NCBI RefSeq assembly: GCF_000238915.1
Contig: NZ_BAEG01000008.1
Location: forward strand, 124,001-188,000
DNA from: Arthrobacter globiformis NBRC 12137
GTDB taxonomy: Bacteria; Actinomycetota; Actinomycetes; Actinomycetales; Micrococcaceae
DNA length: 64,000 nucleotides
Direction: 5' to 3'
This document shows positions 22,574 to 32,478 of this stretch, one piece after another. Made by a program: the position numbers and the translations under genes. Below the pieces are notes generated by a model. The model ran no database searches. It had not been told where the DNA came from and saw only the letters and a program-made list of their open reading frames with translations. How positions within the stretch are numbered: position 1 is the first letter of the stretch; every line of letters begins with the position of its first letter.

Positions 22574-24352
22574 ATGTACCTGTTGCTCGCCGCCCACCCT
22601 GACGGCGCAGCCGTACAGGAACTCACGGCGGCAGGCCTCCCCCACCCTGACAACCCGGAACCCCGGATTGTCAGCGTTGCCCCGCAGCGAGCGGACGTGG
22701 GAGCCCACCAGGCCGCACCCCAAACCGCACCCGGCGGCGGAACCGGGCTCGCCGCCGTCGTCCGTGAACTCGAGAAGCGGCGCCCGCGCTGGATCTGGCA
22801 CCGCACCCAGGACTGGTACCCGTCACTGCTGGCGGCGGGCGTCGACGTGGAGCGTTGCTACGACCTCTCCTTGTGCGGCGCCATCCTGGCCCATTCCGAG
22901 TTCACGGCCCACACCCTGTACTCCCGGAACGCCGAGAAGCTTACCCAGGACGATGACCTGCAGCCGCCTCGGCTGCTCCAGCCGCCTCCTCCTCCCGCGG
23001 ACCAGGGGGCGCTCTTCGATGACCCGGGCGCGGCCACCGAACCGCGCCAGGCCTTGGCCGAGTTGCGTGCCGAATACGCCGCCCAGCAGGAGGCCCTCGC
23101 AGCGGCGGGAGCAGCCACCGCTGGGGACGGTAACCGCCGGCAGCGTCTTCAGCTCCTCCTCGCCGCCGAATCCGCCAGCGCCTTGGTCGCTGCCGAGATG
23201 CAGCATGCCGGCGTGCCGTGGCGCGAGGAGCTGCACGAGCACATCCTGGCGGAGCACCTGGGCCCGCGGCCTCCGGTGGGGCACCGCCCGGCCAAGCTCG
23301 AGGCCCTCAACACCGAACTCCGGGGCCTGCTGAACGCACCGGCGCTGAACCCGGACTCGCCACAGGAGCTGATGCGCGCCCTGCACCGCAACGGCATCGA
23401 GGTGAAGTCCACGCGGCAATGGGAACTGAAGGGGTCCAGCCATCCGGCGATCGCGCCGCTGCTGGCCTACAAGAAACTGTCGCGGCTCCACACCGCCAAC
23501 GGTTGGGCGTGGCTGGACGCCTGGGTGCGGAACGGAAGGTTCCGGCCTGAATATGTAGTAGGCGGAGTGGTGTCGGGCCGCTGGGCGTCACGCGGCGGCG
23601 GGGCGCTGCAGATCCCCCGCCAGGTCCGCGGCGCCGTGCATGCAGACCCGGGGCACAAGCTCATCGTGGCGGACGCGTCCCAGCTGGAACCCCGTGTCCT
23701 CGCCGCCCTCGCGCAGGACTCGACCATGGCTGAGGCCGCCCGGGACCAGGATCTCTACGCGGGGATCGCGGCCAAGGGGTTCGGCGGTGATCGGAGCAAG
23801 GCAAAAATGGCGCTGCTGGGAGCCATGTACGGCGCCACCTCCGGCGAAGCGGGCCGCCTGATGCCGCAGCTGGCCAAGACCTACCCGCGTGCGGTGGGCT
23901 TCGTCGAACGCGCCGCCCGCGACGGCGAAGCGGGCCGGACCGTCACCTCGCGCCTGGGACGCAGCAGCCCGCCGCCGTCGGAACGGTGGTTCCTCAGCCA
24001 GCGGTCCACTTCGGCGGAGGAGCAGCGCCGCGCCGACGCCATCGCGCGTTCGCGCGGACGTTTCACGCGGAACTTCGTGGTCCAGGGTTCGGCTGCGGAC
24101 TGGGCGGCCTGCTGGCTTGCGGAACTACGACGGCGGCTGCGCACCATGCGTGCCGACGGTTCAGCAACAGGGGAACTCGTGTTTTTCCTGCACGACGAGG
24201 TCATGGTCCACGCCCCGGACGCCGCTGTGGATGCCTGCGTCCGCGCCATCGAGGAAGCGGCCAACGCCGCCAAGGAGCTGCTCTTCGGCCCCATTCCGGT
24301 CGAGTTCCCGGTGAGCGTCGCCGTCGTCGACTCCTACGACAACGCAAAGTAA
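22574..24352 (+). CDS. Family A DNA polymerase with 3'-5' exonuclease-like domain
   Basis: The 592-residue protein belongs to the actinobacterial class annotated as bifunctional 3'-5' exonuclease/DNA polymerase, distinct from replicative Pol I. The N-terminal third has an RNase-D-like fold with WYPSLLAAGVDVERCYDLSL. Polymerase motif A is ADASQLEPRVLAALAQD, motif B RSKAKMALLGAMYG and motif C FFLHDEVMVHAP. The motif A arginine and motif C aspartate are present, so activity is plausible. The gene is divergent from the pilus operon. No 5'-nuclease domain is present. Its cellular role is not established to my knowledge. Confidence 0.9.
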   Translation: MYLLLAAHPDGAAVQELTAAGLPHPDNPEPRIVSVAPQRADVGAHQAAPQTAPGGGTGLAAVVRELEKRRPRWIWHRTQDWYPSLLAAGVDVERCYDLSLCGAILAHSEFTAHTLYSRNAEKLTQDDDLQPPRLLQPPPPPADQGALFDDPGAATEPRQALAELRAEYAAQQEALAAAGAATAGDGNRRQRLQLLLAAESASALVAAEMQHAGVPWREELHEHILAEHLGPRPPVGHRPAKLEALNTELRGLLNAPALNPDSPQELMRALHRNGIEVKSTRQWELKGSSHPAIAPLLAYKKLSRLHTANGWAWLDAWVRNGRFRPEYVVGGVVSGRWASRGGGALQIPRQVRGAVHADPGHKLIVADASQLEPRVLAALAQDSTMAEAARDQDLYAGIAAKGFGGDRSKAKMALLGAMYGATSGEAGRLMPQLAKTYPRAVGFVERAARDGEAGRTVTSRLGRSSPPPSERWFLSQRSTSAEEQRRADAIARSRGRFTRNFVVQGSAADWAACWLAELRRRLRTMRADGSATGELVFFLHDEVMVHAPDAAVDACVRAIEEAANAAKELLFGPIPVEFPVSVAVVDSYDNAK

Positions 24353-24684
24353 TCCGGCCTCCAGAGCCGGCCAAACCGAAACGGGGCACTTTGACGCGCG
24401 CCGCGCCGGCCGCCGTCGTAATTCACGACGTCGGCACCTCCAAAGTGCCCCACGACGGCACTTCCTGGCTCACCTGCCGCCCCGTGGGGGCCGGACAATA
24501 GCCCCTGTCCACGGCAAATAAAAGTCACATTCGCCACTTCCGGAATAAGCGGTTGTACCGAGTAATGTACCGGCGGGTAGCTCGCATCATGTGGCGTGGG
24601 CCACTAAGCTCGATGGTGGCCGGGCAGTGGCAACAAGTTGGCCCGGCACGTGCGACGAAGCATCAGCAGGGGGTTTCCACGCCA
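24353..24684. other. 332-base gap with long inverted repeat
   Basis: Perfect 11-base arms GGGGCACTTTG (24383-24393) and its complement (24441-24451) enclose an inner hairpin CGTCGT/ACGACG at 24414-24430. It sits just after the polymerase stop, so it may terminate transcription, but it also resembles the other dispersed palindromes in this window. The right half, with TGTACCG twice at about 24553-24570, is upstream of the DUF1508 gene. No coding ORF is supported. Confidence 0.6.
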
Positions 24685-24876
24685 ATGGCGGGCAAGTTTG
24701 AAGTTCACCAGGACAGCGATCAGTCCTACAAGTTCCGGCTCATGGATGGGGACGGAAACATCGTGGCAGAGTCGCCGCGATTCAAGAGTGTTTCGGGAGT
24801 AGTGGCGGGCATCAACGCACTGCGCGAAAACGCCGCCACCGGCCTGGTGGTGGATCTGCGGAAATCGCAGCACTGA
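24685..24876 (+). CDS. DUF1508 (YegP-like) small protein
   Basis: The 63-residue protein has the single DUF1508 unit: KFEVHQDSDQSYKFRLMDGDG, then AESPRFKSVSGVVAGINALRENA. This family forms a compact alpha/beta fold, often in tandem copies; here there is one. The ATG at 24685 begins exactly at the domain, with AGGGGG about 12 bases upstream. The longer in-frame extension to 24553 has no homologous character. The function of the family is unknown. Confidence 0.88.
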   Translation: MAGKFEVHQDSDQSYKFRLMDGDGNIVAESPRFKSVSGVVAGINALRENAATGLVVDLRKSQH

Positions 24877-24907
24877 CACTGGCGGGACAGCCGGCAGTTC
24901 CGCCTCG

Positions 24908-25585
24908 TCAGAGGTCCAGCGGGTGAAGCCTGGTCCTGTCCCAAGGGACGGCCCAGGCCAGCTGGTCGAACAGTTCGTTCAGGATCATTCCCGTAAAGCC
25001 CCAGACCACCAGGCTGTTCACGGTGAACGCCGGGCTCTGGAACGTCTGGTTCATGCGGGTCACGGCCGCCATGGTGCGGTTCTCGGGGTCCAGCAGGTCA
25101 CGGACCGGGACCCGGAAGACCTGGGCGGACTCGCCGTAGTCCACCACCCGGACGGGCGACGGCGACGCCCACCAGGCCAGGACAGGGGTCACCAGGAAGT
25201 TTCCGCGCGGAAGGGCCAGTTCCGGCAGTGCACCCAGCACTTCGACGCCGGAAGGGTCCAGGCCGGTCTCCTCCTCGGCTTCCCGCAGCGCGGCCTCCAC
25301 CGGAGTCTCACCCGCGTGGATACCTCCGCCGGGAAAAGCCACCTGGCCGGGATGGTCATCGAGGGTGTGGGCCCGTTCCAGGAGCAGGACGTCCAGGTCG
25401 GCAGCAACGAGCGGTTTGCCGGAGGCTGCAGGCACATCGTCCAGGGCTCCGAAGAGGATCAGAACGGCCGCTTTGCGGGCCACGGACTCGTCAACAGTGA
25501 GCTTGCGCCAGTAAGGATTCCGGGCAGGACCGGTTCCCGCCCTGATTGAATCGACGAGGTCCACCAGGTCCTGGCGCGCTGTCAT
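24908..25585 (-). CDS. CoA pyrophosphatase-type Nudix hydrolase (NudL-like)
   Basis: A 225-residue Nudix enzyme, likely cleaving CoA or related diphosphates. The Nudix box is [20 protein letters not shown] followed by ETGL. The upstream family signature for CoA pyrophosphatases is visible as [21 protein letters not shown]. The ATG at 25585 overlaps the nth stop (ATGA), so nth and this gene form an operon. The same nth-Nudix pairing occurs in mycobacteria, next to a MarP-like protease, which here lies 21 kb away. Confidence 0.9.
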   Translation of the reverse strand: MTARQDLVDLVDSIRAGTGPARNPYWRKLTVDESVARKAAVLILFGALDDVPAASGKPLVAADLDVLLLERAHTLDDHPGQVAFPGGGIHAGETPVEAALREAEEETGLDPSGVEVLGALPELALPRGNFLVTPVLAWWASPSPVRVVDYGESAQVFRVPVRDLLDPENRTMAAVTRMNQTFQSPAFTVNSLVVWGFTGMILNELFDQLAWAVPWDRTRLHPLDL

Positions 25586-26502
25586 TGAGTCCTCCGCTGC
25601 GATTCCATCCGGATCTCGGCGGCGCGGTGCGTCTCGGCCAGCAGCTTCGCCAGGAGCTCCTCGTTTCCGGGCGCCAGCTCGTACTTCAGCAGTTTCGCGG
25701 CCTTGGCGGGGTTCGTCTCGCCCGAGCCGAAGCTGGGGCACCAGTTGGCCACGGCGCAGGCCCCGCAGGCCGGCTTGCGGGAATGGCACACCCGCCTGCC
25801 GTGAAAGACCACCCGGTGGGACAGCATGGTCCAGTCCCTGGGCTCAAACAGCTCCGCCACGTCGGACTCGATCCGGACGGGGTCGTCCGACTCCGTCCAG
25901 CCGAACCGCCGCGCCAGCCGCCCGAAGTGGGTGTCCACCGTAATGCCGGGGATGCCGAACGCGTTGCCCAGCACCACGTTCGCGGTTTTCCGCCCGACGC
26001 CGGGAAGCGTCACCAGGTCTTCCAGCCGGCCCGGCACAACGCCGTCGAACTCGTCCACCACCCGGTTCGCCAGCGCGAGGAGGTTCCGCGTCTTGGCGCG
26101 GAAAAACCCCGTCGGCTTGATGATGGCTTCAAGCTCCGCCGTGTCGGCTTCCGCCATGGCCCGGGCGTCCGGGTAGCGGGAGAAAAGGAGCGGAGTGATC
26201 AGGTTGACTGTCACATCCGTGGTCTGCGCGGAGAGCACCGTGGCCACGAGGAGCTCAAAGGGATTCCGGAAGTCGAGCTCGGCGTGGGCGTACGGGTACT
26301 GCTCGGCGAGGGCACGGTTGATCCTGCGCGCCCGGCGCTTCAGCGCCAGGGCTGACTCGCCGGAGCGGGCCGGCGGGCTAGCCGCCGGCCCAGTTTCGGC
26401 GGGGGCGGCAGCGGCGGGAACCTCCGCGGATACCTCTGCCGGGGCAGGGGCAACAGGGGCGCCGACCGGGGTGCCGCGCCGGCGGGAAGCGGAATCGGCC
26501 AC
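25582..26502 (-). CDS. nth: Endonuclease III (DNA glycosylase/AP lyase)
   Basis: Removes oxidised pyrimidines in base excision repair. The helix-hairpin-helix is [14 protein letters not shown], with the catalytic Lys, and the catalytic Asp is in [15 protein letters not shown]. The iron-sulfur loop is complete: [17 protein letters not shown] has the C-x6-C-x2-C-x5-C spacing. The protein has 306 residues because of a roughly 65-residue Pro/Ala-rich, probably disordered N-terminal extension that E. coli Nth lacks. Later in-frame starts exist, so part of the extension may not be translated. It is coupled to the downstream Nudix gene. Confidence 0.95.
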   Translation of the reverse strand: MADSASRRRGTPVGAPVAPAPAEVSAEVPAAAAPAETGPAASPPARSGESALALKRRARRINRALAEQYPYAHAELDFRNPFELLVATVLSAQTTDVTVNLITPLLFSRYPDARAMAEADTAELEAIIKPTGFFRAKTRNLLALANRVVDEFDGVVPGRLEDLVTLPGVGRKTANVVLGNAFGIPGITVDTHFGRLARRFGWTESDDPVRIESDVAELFEPRDWTMLSHRVVFHGRRVCHSRKPACGACAVANWCPSFGSGETNPAKAAKLLKYELAPGNEELLAKLLAETHRAAEIRMESQRRTQ

Positions 26503-26511
26503 GGTGGCCGG

Positions 26512-28062
26512 CTAGCCGCGCTCGATGTTGCTGAGGTCGCGCAGGACGCCCACCCGGCCGTCCGTGTGCTGGACCAGGAACTCATCGCCGCGGTCCTCGA
26601 GCGCCAGGACCCAGCCGCCGGGCTCGATCCCGAACAGCGGCGCGCCCGTGCGCTCGTCAACGGCAGTGCGGTGCTGTGCCACGGCAAACCAGAAGGCCTC
26701 GTGGACCGGCTCCTGCTCCGACTCCTCCGGCCGGCTCGCCGGGTCAACGGTGGCACCGATCGGTTCCTGCGACCTCGTCTGCTCGGGCATGTCCACCCTC
26801 GGGTGAACCGCGGTAGCAGGCGTGGCCGAGGCCGCACGGGCTGCCTCTTCCGCGGCTTGACGTGCAGCAGCGTTGGACTTGCCTTCGGCTACGGGGGCTT
26901 CCGCAGCGGGCGCCTCCCCTGCCGCTCCGACGGCGGGAGCTTCAGCTGCGGGAACTCCTACGGCGGGGGCTTCAGCTGCCGGAGCCTTTGCACCGGCTGC
27001 TCCAGCGCCGGCCGCCGGGGCTGTGGCTTCGTCCACCGGGGTCTGCTTGGCCGCCGAGGTGGCCGGCTGCGCGCCGGCGCCGGCGGCCTTGGCGGACGGC
27101 CGCGCGCCCGTCTGCGCAGCGGCACCACCGGTCTGCGGGGACGGCACGACGGCGGCCTGTCCCATTTCCGGCGAGGCGGCGGCGCTGCTGGCCGCGTTGG
27201 CGGCAGGCCATCCTCCGGTCGCCGGCGCTGCACCGGCGCCAGCGGCACCTGCAGCACCGGCGCCAGCAACACCACCGGCACCTGCGGTTACGGTCGGGGT
27301 TCCACCGCGCCCCGGCTGGCCAACCGCCGTCGCACCATGGGAAGGGGAAGTGTGGGAGGCGGCACCATGGGAAGCGGAAACACCCGCCGAAGCAGCACCC
27401 GGCACGGCGGCAGCACCCGTCGCGGCGGCGGCAGGCTTCGGCTCCTTGGGTGCCTTGGGTTTGCGCACGGGAACTGCCGAGTCGCGCGCCATGATGTGGG
27501 CCGGCACCTCGGCGCGGTCCAGGAAGTCCCCGGCGAAGAACGGGATGTAACGGGCCAGCACCGTGGCCGCCAGCAGGACAAGGGAGCCGATCAGCGCCAC
27601 GAGCAGGCTGGGCGTGTACGCTCCGGCAACAGAGAGGAAGAAGAAGCCGACCGCAAACGAGGCAACCACCGAACCGAACTGGTCCACGGAAAGGGATCCG
27701 ATCCGAACCTTCGTGTCAGGGGCGAGCCGGCGGGCGGCAAACAGTGCGGCAACGATGAGCGGCAGCACCACACCGAGCCCCAGAAAGAAGAGGCTTCCGA
27801 GGTTCCACAGGTTGTAGCGCACAGCGAACATTGGAATCAGGGACGCGACAAAGAGAACCAGGGTGGCTGCGAAAACAGTCAGGTCACGGACGGTGAAAGG
27901 TCCGGCAACGGCCTCATTCCGCACGCCTTGCTGCTTCATGAAAGTCGGCGCAGCACTGTGCGCTTCCGGCCGCCCTGACGGTCCTGTGCCGTGCGGTGCC
28001 TGGCCGGCGCCCTGCTGGGCCGTGCCCTGCTGGCCCGGCTGGCCCTGGCTTTGCTGATTCAT
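26512..28062 (-). CDS. Four-helix membrane protein with long Ala/Pro-rich tail
   Basis: The 516-residue protein starts with a Gln/Gly-rich segment. About four membrane helices follow at residues 55-195, including LTVFAATLVLFVASLIPMFA and SLVDQFGS-adjacent hydrophobic stretches. A 200-residue Ala/Pro/Gly low-complexity region comes next (about 220-420). The protein ends in a folded-looking C-terminal segment (EPGGWVLALEDRGDEFLVQHT). I do not recognise a function. ATG 28062 has a strong ribosome site (TAAGGAGAAC). It lies nine bases upstream of nth, so it may head an operon with nth and the Nudix gene. Confidence 0.8.
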   Translation of the reverse strand: MNQQSQGQPGQQGTAQQGAGQAPHGTGPSGRPEAHSAAPTFMKQQGVRNEAVAGPFTVRDLTVFAATLVLFVASLIPMFAVRYNLWNLGSLFFLGLGVVLPLIVAALFAARRLAPDTKVRIGSLSVDQFGSVVASFAVGFFFLSVAGAYTPSLLVALIGSLVLLAATVLARYIPFFAGDFLDRAEVPAHIMARDSAVPVRKPKAPKEPKPAAAATGAAAVPGAASAGVSASHGAASHTSPSHGATAVGQPGRGGTPTVTAGAGGVAGAGAAGAAGAGAAPATGGWPAANAASSAAASPEMGQAAVVPSPQTGGAAAQTGARPSAKAAGAGAQPATSAAKQTPVDEATAPAAGAGAAGAKAPAAEAPAVGVPAAEAPAVGAAGEAPAAEAPVAEGKSNAAARQAAEEAARAASATPATAVHPRVDMPEQTRSQEPIGATVDPASRPEESEQEPVHEAFWFAVAQHRTAVDERTGAPLFGIEPGGWVLALEDRGDEFLVQHTDGRVGVLRDLSNIERG

Positions 28063-28461
28063 TCTGTTCTCCTTAGCGTGGCGGCGCCCGGACTGGCGTC
28101 CGCTGCGTGATTCCGCCCTACGGCCGGAGCATGACCATAAGCGGTCTGGCTGCCTCCGGCCACTGTCACGAGTCCATCTCAGCCTAGCCAAGTGCAGGGT
28201 GCTTCACTAGCTGACTGGCCGCGGAGCGCGGTGCTCACAGAAGCCGCACAGCTCTCCCAAAGAACCGTTCACCGCTAAATGGGCACCGCTCACGGCCAGT
28301 CGTGTGACGCGGCCCACGCGCCGAAGCCTGAGGCGCTAGTCTGGTTTCGGAACAGCTCTTTGCGGTTTGTCCGCGACGGGCCGTTGCCCGACGCCGTGCG
28401 CCGGGCAACGGCCGGGACCGGCGCACCGCGCAGCAAAGATCGATGAATGATGAGGTTCACC
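28063..28461 (+). promoter_or_regulatory. 399-base divergent region and acs leader with strong hairpin
   Basis: No coding ORF is supported. Near its right end, GGCCGTTGCCCG at 28379-28390 and its perfect complement at 28402-28413 form a 12-bp hairpin with an 11-base loop, ending 48 bases before the acs start. A cAMP-receptor-like half site TGTGA occurs at about 28303. The hairpin could be an RNA leader element or a terminator/attenuator for acs. Confidence 0.4.
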
Positions 28462-30459
28462 ATGTCCCAGGACACCCCCGGCTCGACGGCCACCGCTGCC
28501 ACCCCCAGCCAGCAGGGCGATGCTCTTGAAAACCTGCTGCATGAGAACCGCAAGTTTGCCCCTTCCGAGGACTTCGCCGCCAACGCCGTGGTGGGCGCCG
28601 AGGTCTATGCCGAGGCGGCAGCTGACCGGCCGGCGTTCTGGGCCAAGCAGGCCCGCGAACTGCTGACCTGGAACAGGGACTTCACCGAGGCCCTGGACTG
28701 GTCCAACCCGCCGTTCGCCAAGTGGTTCGTCGGCGGCGAGGTCAACGCCGCGTACAACGCCCTGGACCGGCACGTGGAGAACGGCCTGGGCGACCGGGTG
28801 GCGATCTACTTCGAGGGTGAGCCGGGAGATTCCCGCTCCTATACCTACGCCGAGCTCACCGACGAGGTGAAGAGGGCCGCGAACGCGTTCGAGTCCCTCG
28901 GCGTGGCCAAGGGTGACCGGGTGGCCGTGTACCTGCCGATGATCCCCGAGGCCGTGATCACGCTGCTGGCCTGCGCCCGGATCGGGGCCGTGCATTCGGT
29001 GGTGTTCGGCGGGTTCTCAGCGGACGCGCTGCGTTCCCGGATCGAGGACGCCGAAGCCAAGCTCGTGGTCACCGCGGACGGCACCTACCGGCGCGGCAAG
29101 CCCAGCGCCCTGAAACCCGCCGTGGATGCCGCCCTCGAACAGGACGGCCACACCGTGCAGAACGTCGTGGTGGTCAAGCGCAACGGCCAGGACATCGACT
29201 GGCACGAGGGCCGCGACCACTGGTGGGAGGACACCGTCGGGGCTGCGTCAGCCGAGCACACCGCCGTCGGGCATGACTCCGAGCACCCACTGTTCATCCT
29301 CTACACCTCCGGCACCACCGGAAAGCCCAAGGGCATCCTGCACACCACCGGCGGCTACCTCACCCAGACCGCCTACACCCACAAGGCGGTCTTCGACCTG
29401 CACCCGGAAACGGACGTGTACTGGTGCACGGCCGACGTCGGATGGGTCACCGGGCACTCATACGTCGCCTACGCCCCGCTCATCAACGGCGCCACCCAGG
29501 TCATGTACGAGGGCACCCCGGACTCCCCGCACCAGGGCCGCTGGTGGGAGATCGTGGAAAAGTACAAGGTTTCCATCCTCTACACCGCCCCCACCGCGAT
29601 CCGCACGTTCATGAAGTGGGGCCGGGACATCCCGGACAAGTACGACCTCTCCTCCATCCGGGTCTTGGGCTCGGTGGGCGAACCAATCAACCCCGAGGCC
29701 TGGATGTGGTACCGCGACGTCATCGGCGGGAACAAGGCCCCGATCGTGGACACCTGGTGGCAGACCGAGACCGGTGCGCAGATGATCGCCCCGCTGCCCG
29801 GCGTGACCGCCACCAAGCCCGGCTCCGCCCAGGTGCCGCTGCCCGGGATCGCCGTGGACGTCGTGGACGAGAACGGCGCTTCGGTCCCTGACGGGCACGG
29901 CGGCTTCCTGGTGATCCGCGAACCGTGGCCGGCCATGCTCCGCGGGATCTGGGGCGACCCGGAACGGTTCAAGGACACCTACTGGTCCCGCTTCGAAACC
30001 ATGTACTTCGCCGGCGACGGCGCCAAGAAGGACGAGGACGGCGACATCTGGCTCCTCGGGCGGGTGGATGACGTCATGAACGTCTCCGGACACCGGCTCT
30101 CCACCACCGAAATCGAATCCGCCCTGGTCAGCCACCCCGCCGTGGCCGAGGCCGCCGTCGTCGGCGCCACCGACGAAACCACCGGCCAGGCCGTCGTCGC
30201 GTTCGTGATCCTGCGCGGCGACGCCGTGGACTCCGGCGACGAGATCGTCCAGGACCTCCGCAACCACGTCGGCAAGGAAATCGGCCCGATCGCCAAACCC
30301 AAGACCATCCTCGTGGTGCCCGAACTGCCCAAGACCCGGTCCGGCAAGATCATGCGCCGCCTCCTCAAGGACGTCGCCGAAGGACGCGACGTCGGCGACG
30401 CCACCACCCTCGCCGACAACACCGTCATGCAGCAGATCGCCGCGTCACTGAAGAAGTAG
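28462..30459 (+). CDS. acs: Acetyl-CoA synthetase (acetate-CoA ligase, AMP-forming)
   Basis: Activates acetate to acetyl-CoA through acetyl-AMP. The 665-residue protein has the ATP P-loop [19 protein letters not shown] and motif A5 [18 protein letters not shown]. The hinge is [18 protein letters not shown]. The C-terminal catalytic Lys lies in [14 protein letters not shown], the site acetylated in other Acs enzymes. I use ATG 28462, because GAGG at 28452-28455 sits six bases upstream; ATGs at 28447 and 28450 are alternatives. It is monocistronic, with a strong hairpin after the stop. Confidence 0.97.
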   Translation: MSQDTPGSTATAATPSQQGDALENLLHENRKFAPSEDFAANAVVGAEVYAEAAADRPAFWAKQARELLTWNRDFTEALDWSNPPFAKWFVGGEVNAAYNALDRHVENGLGDRVAIYFEGEPGDSRSYTYAELTDEVKRAANAFESLGVAKGDRVAVYLPMIPEAVITLLACARIGAVHSVVFGGFSADALRSRIEDAEAKLVVTADGTYRRGKPSALKPAVDAALEQDGHTVQNVVVVKRNGQDIDWHEGRDHWWEDTVGAASAEHTAVGHDSEHPLFILYTSGTTGKPKGILHTTGGYLTQTAYTHKAVFDLHPETDVYWCTADVGWVTGHSYVAYAPLINGATQVMYEGTPDSPHQGRWWEIVEKYKVSILYTAPTAIRTFMKWGRDIPDKYDLSSIRVLGSVGEPINPEAWMWYRDVIGGNKAPIVDTWWQTETGAQMIAPLPGVTATKPGSAQVPLPGIAVDVVDENGASVPDGHGGFLVIREPWPAMLRGIWGDPERFKDTYWSRFETMYFAGDGAKKDEDGDIWLLGRVDDVMNVSGHRLSTTEIESALVSHPAVAEAAVVGATDETTGQAVVAFVILRGDAVDSGDEIVQDLRNHVGKEIGPIAKPKTILVVPELPKTRSGKIMRRLLKDVAEGRDVGDATTLADNTVMQQIAASLKK

Positions 30460-30475
30460 GCACAACACCGCCAAG

Positions 30476-30509
30476 GCAGGGCCCGCCCGGGACACCGGGC
30501 GGGCCCTGC
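30476..30509 (+). terminator. Transcription terminator after acs
   Basis: A perfect 15-bp stem, GCAGGGCCCGCCCGG (30476-30490) with its complement (30495-30509), closes a GACA loop 16 bases after the acs stop. Only a weak T-run (GTTAT) follows, as usual in high-GC bacteria. Confidence 0.85.
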
Positions 30510-30543
30510 GTTATGCCCTGGAAGTCCCGCCTCCGGCCGGCAA

Positions 30544-30577
30544 ATGTTATTTTTCGATCCTTCATGTTCTCTTTTGC
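30544..30577. promoter_or_regulatory. Direct repeats upstream of the DeoR gene (candidate operator)
   Basis: ATGTTATTTTTCG at 30544-30556 is followed two helical turns later by ATGTTCTCTTTTG at 30564-30576. DeoR-family proteins often bind A/T-rich direct repeats with such spacing, so autoregulation is plausible. The patch is markedly more AT-rich than its surroundings. Confidence 0.4.
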
Positions 30578-30630
30578 GAGGAATAGGCAATGATGGGCAG
30601 TACGAGGTTTCATCCACTGAAAGGATCCCG

Positions 30631-31413
30631 ATGCTTCCCGCGGCCCGTCACCAGTCCATAGTGGACGCCGTCCGGCGCGAACGGGTGGTCCGCGTGTCGG
30701 ACCTCGCGCAGCAGCTGGGAGTGTCCCTGATGACGGTGCGCCGCGACATCGAGATGCTGGAGGAAAGCGGCCAGGTGGAGCGGATCCACGGCGGCGCCAA
30801 ACTGCCCGGGGACGCCAGCACACACGAGCCCGGATTCGAACAGAAGTCCACCCAGCTGACCGCGCAGAAACGCGCCATAGCATTGGAGGCCGCCACTCTG
30901 GTCCACGAGGGCATGGCGGTTGCCCTGAGCGCGGGCACCACCACCTGGGCGCTGGCCAAGGAACTCGCGAACGGCCCCCGGATCACCGCGGTGACCAACT
31001 CAGTGAAGATCGCCGACCTCTTCCATCATGCCTCGGCATCGGGGTCCGGGCGCCACGCCTCAACGGTGATCCTCATCGGCGGGGAGCGCACGCCGTCGGA
31101 CGCCCTGGTGGGCCCCATCGCGACCGCGGCGCTCCGCCAACTGCACCTGGACCTGCTGTTCCTGGGCGTGCACGGCATGGATGCGGACGCCGGCTACACC
31201 ACGCCCAACCTCCTGGAGGCCGAAACCAACCGGGCGTTCATCGCCGCCTCCCGCAAGGTGGTGGTCCTGGCGGACCATACCAAGTGGGGCACCCAGGGAA
31301 TCAGCACCATCGCCAAACTTGAAGAAGCCGACGAAGTGATCTGCGATTCCGGCCTGTCCCCGGACGCCCAGCGGATCCTCCGCGACCGGGTGGGCCGGCT
31401 GCGGCTCGTCTAA
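30631..31413 (+). CDS. DeoR-family transcriptional regulator
   Basis: A 260-residue sugar-phosphate-responsive repressor. The N-terminal HTH is VSDLAQQLGVSLMTVRRDIE, followed by the family wing (SGQVERIHGGA). The C-terminal DeoRC effector domain shows ALSAGTTTWALAKEL (phosphate-binding loop) and LLFLGVHGMDADAGYTTPN. ATG 30631 follows AAAGGAT by the right distance. It stands at the edge of the sugar island and converges on the LacI gene, so it may control part of it or a remote sugar operon. Confidence 0.9.
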   Translation: MLPAARHQSIVDAVRRERVVRVSDLAQQLGVSLMTVRRDIEMLEESGQVERIHGGAKLPGDASTHEPGFEQKSTQLTAQKRAIALEAATLVHEGMAVALSAGTTTWALAKELANGPRITAVTNSVKIADLFHHASASGSGRHASTVILIGGERTPSDALVGPIATAALRQLHLDLLFLGVHGMDADAGYTTPNLLEAETNRAFIAASRKVVVLADHTKWGTQGISTIAKLEEADEVICDSGLSPDAQRILRDRVGRLRLV

Positions 31414-31444
31414 AACTCCGGACGGTTTACTACATGGCGCGGCA

Positions 31445-32473
31445 TCACGGGCACCCGCAGGACTGCCTGACCAGGAGTTTCGTCGGGAAGACGCGGTGCT
31501 GAGCGGGCTCGCCGCGGTCCGCCCCGACGAGCGCCCGGACGGCTGCTTCCGCCATGTCCCGCACGGGCTGCTCCACGGTGGTCAGCGTCGGCCAGGAGTA
31601 TTCCGCGTCCTCCGAACCGTCGAACGAGACCAGCGCTATGTCTTCCGGGACGGACAAGCCGGCCTCGTGGAGCGCGCGGAGGATGCCGATGGCCTGCATG
31701 TCGGAGCTGGCGAAGATGGCAGTGGGCCGGTGCCCGGACGCCAGGAACCGCTTCCCTGCGGCGTAGCCGCCAACCCGGGTGAAGGCGCTGCGGGCAATAG
31801 GGCCTTCCGGCAACCCGGCGTCCCTGAGCGCCTGCACCCAGCCCTCTTCGCGGGCGTCCGCTTCGTTGCCGGTGGTGGTACCCATGGCCAGGCCGATGTT
31901 GGTGTGGCCATGACCGATCAAATGCTCGACGGCGGTGCGCGCACCTTTCGCCAGGTCCACACCCACCGTGGTGACCCCGGCTGAGCTGCCGCTGTGGCTC
32001 AGGAGCACGGACGGGATCTCCGCTGCCTCCAGGTCATCCAGCTCCGGTTCGAACAGGACGCTGGCCAGCACCACGCCGTCCACCTGCCGGGCGGCCAGGT
32101 TCCGGATATTCCGGCGCTCCTTGGCCAGGTTGCCGTCCGAGTTCGTCAGTACCAGGGCGTACCCGAGTGCGCCCGCCGCGTCCTCCACGGCATGGGCCAG
32201 CATTGAGAAGAACGGGTTGCTGTTGTCCGGAATGACCAAACCGATCGTTTCGCTGGACCCCAGCTTCAGGGCCCGCGCAGCCGCGTTGGGGCGGTAGCCC
32301 AGCTGCCGGATGGCTTCCTGGACCTTCGCTTCGGTGGCGGGCGCCACCTTCTTCGGCCCGCCGTTCACCACATAGCTGACGACGGCGGTGCTCACCCCGG
32401 CGTACCGGGCCACATCCTTGCGGGTCACCTGGGTCCGCGGGGCGGGCGCTGCCGGAATGGTCATAGTGTCCAT
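31445..32473 (-). CDS. LacI-family transcriptional regulator
   Basis: The 342-residue repressor has an N-terminal HTH TRKDVARYAGVSTAVVSYVV and hinge YRPNAAARALKLG. A periplasmic-binding-like effector domain starts with TIGLVIPDNSNPFFSML. It ends in a Cys-containing tail (RQSCGCP). It lies five bases downstream of the Gfo/Idh gene, so the two are probably one transcript. Three CpG-centred palindromes in the divergent promoter upstream are good candidate operators. It is likely the specific regulator of the alpha-galactoside cluster. Confidence 0.93.
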   Translation of the reverse strand: MDTMTIPAAPAPRTQVTRKDVARYAGVSTAVVSYVVNGGPKKVAPATEAKVQEAIRQLGYRPNAAARALKLGSSETIGLVIPDNSNPFFSMLAHAVEDAAGALGYALVLTNSDGNLAKERRNIRNLAARQVDGVVLASVLFEPELDDLEAAEIPSVLLSHSGSSAGVTTVGVDLAKGARTAVEHLIGHGHTNIGLAMGTTTGNEADAREEGWVQALRDAGLPEGPIARSAFTRVGGYAAGKRFLASGHRPTAIFASSDMQAIGILRALHEAGLSVPEDIALVSFDGSEDAEYSWPTLTTVEQPVRDMAEAAVRALVGADRGEPAQHRVFPTKLLVRQSCGCP

Positions 32474-32478
32474 GCTAG

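Noticed and set aside
22366-22806. N-terminal extension of the Ssd/CpaE-like frame
   Set aside because: The extra 147 codons overlap the start of the divergent polymerase gene and have no recognisable coding character.
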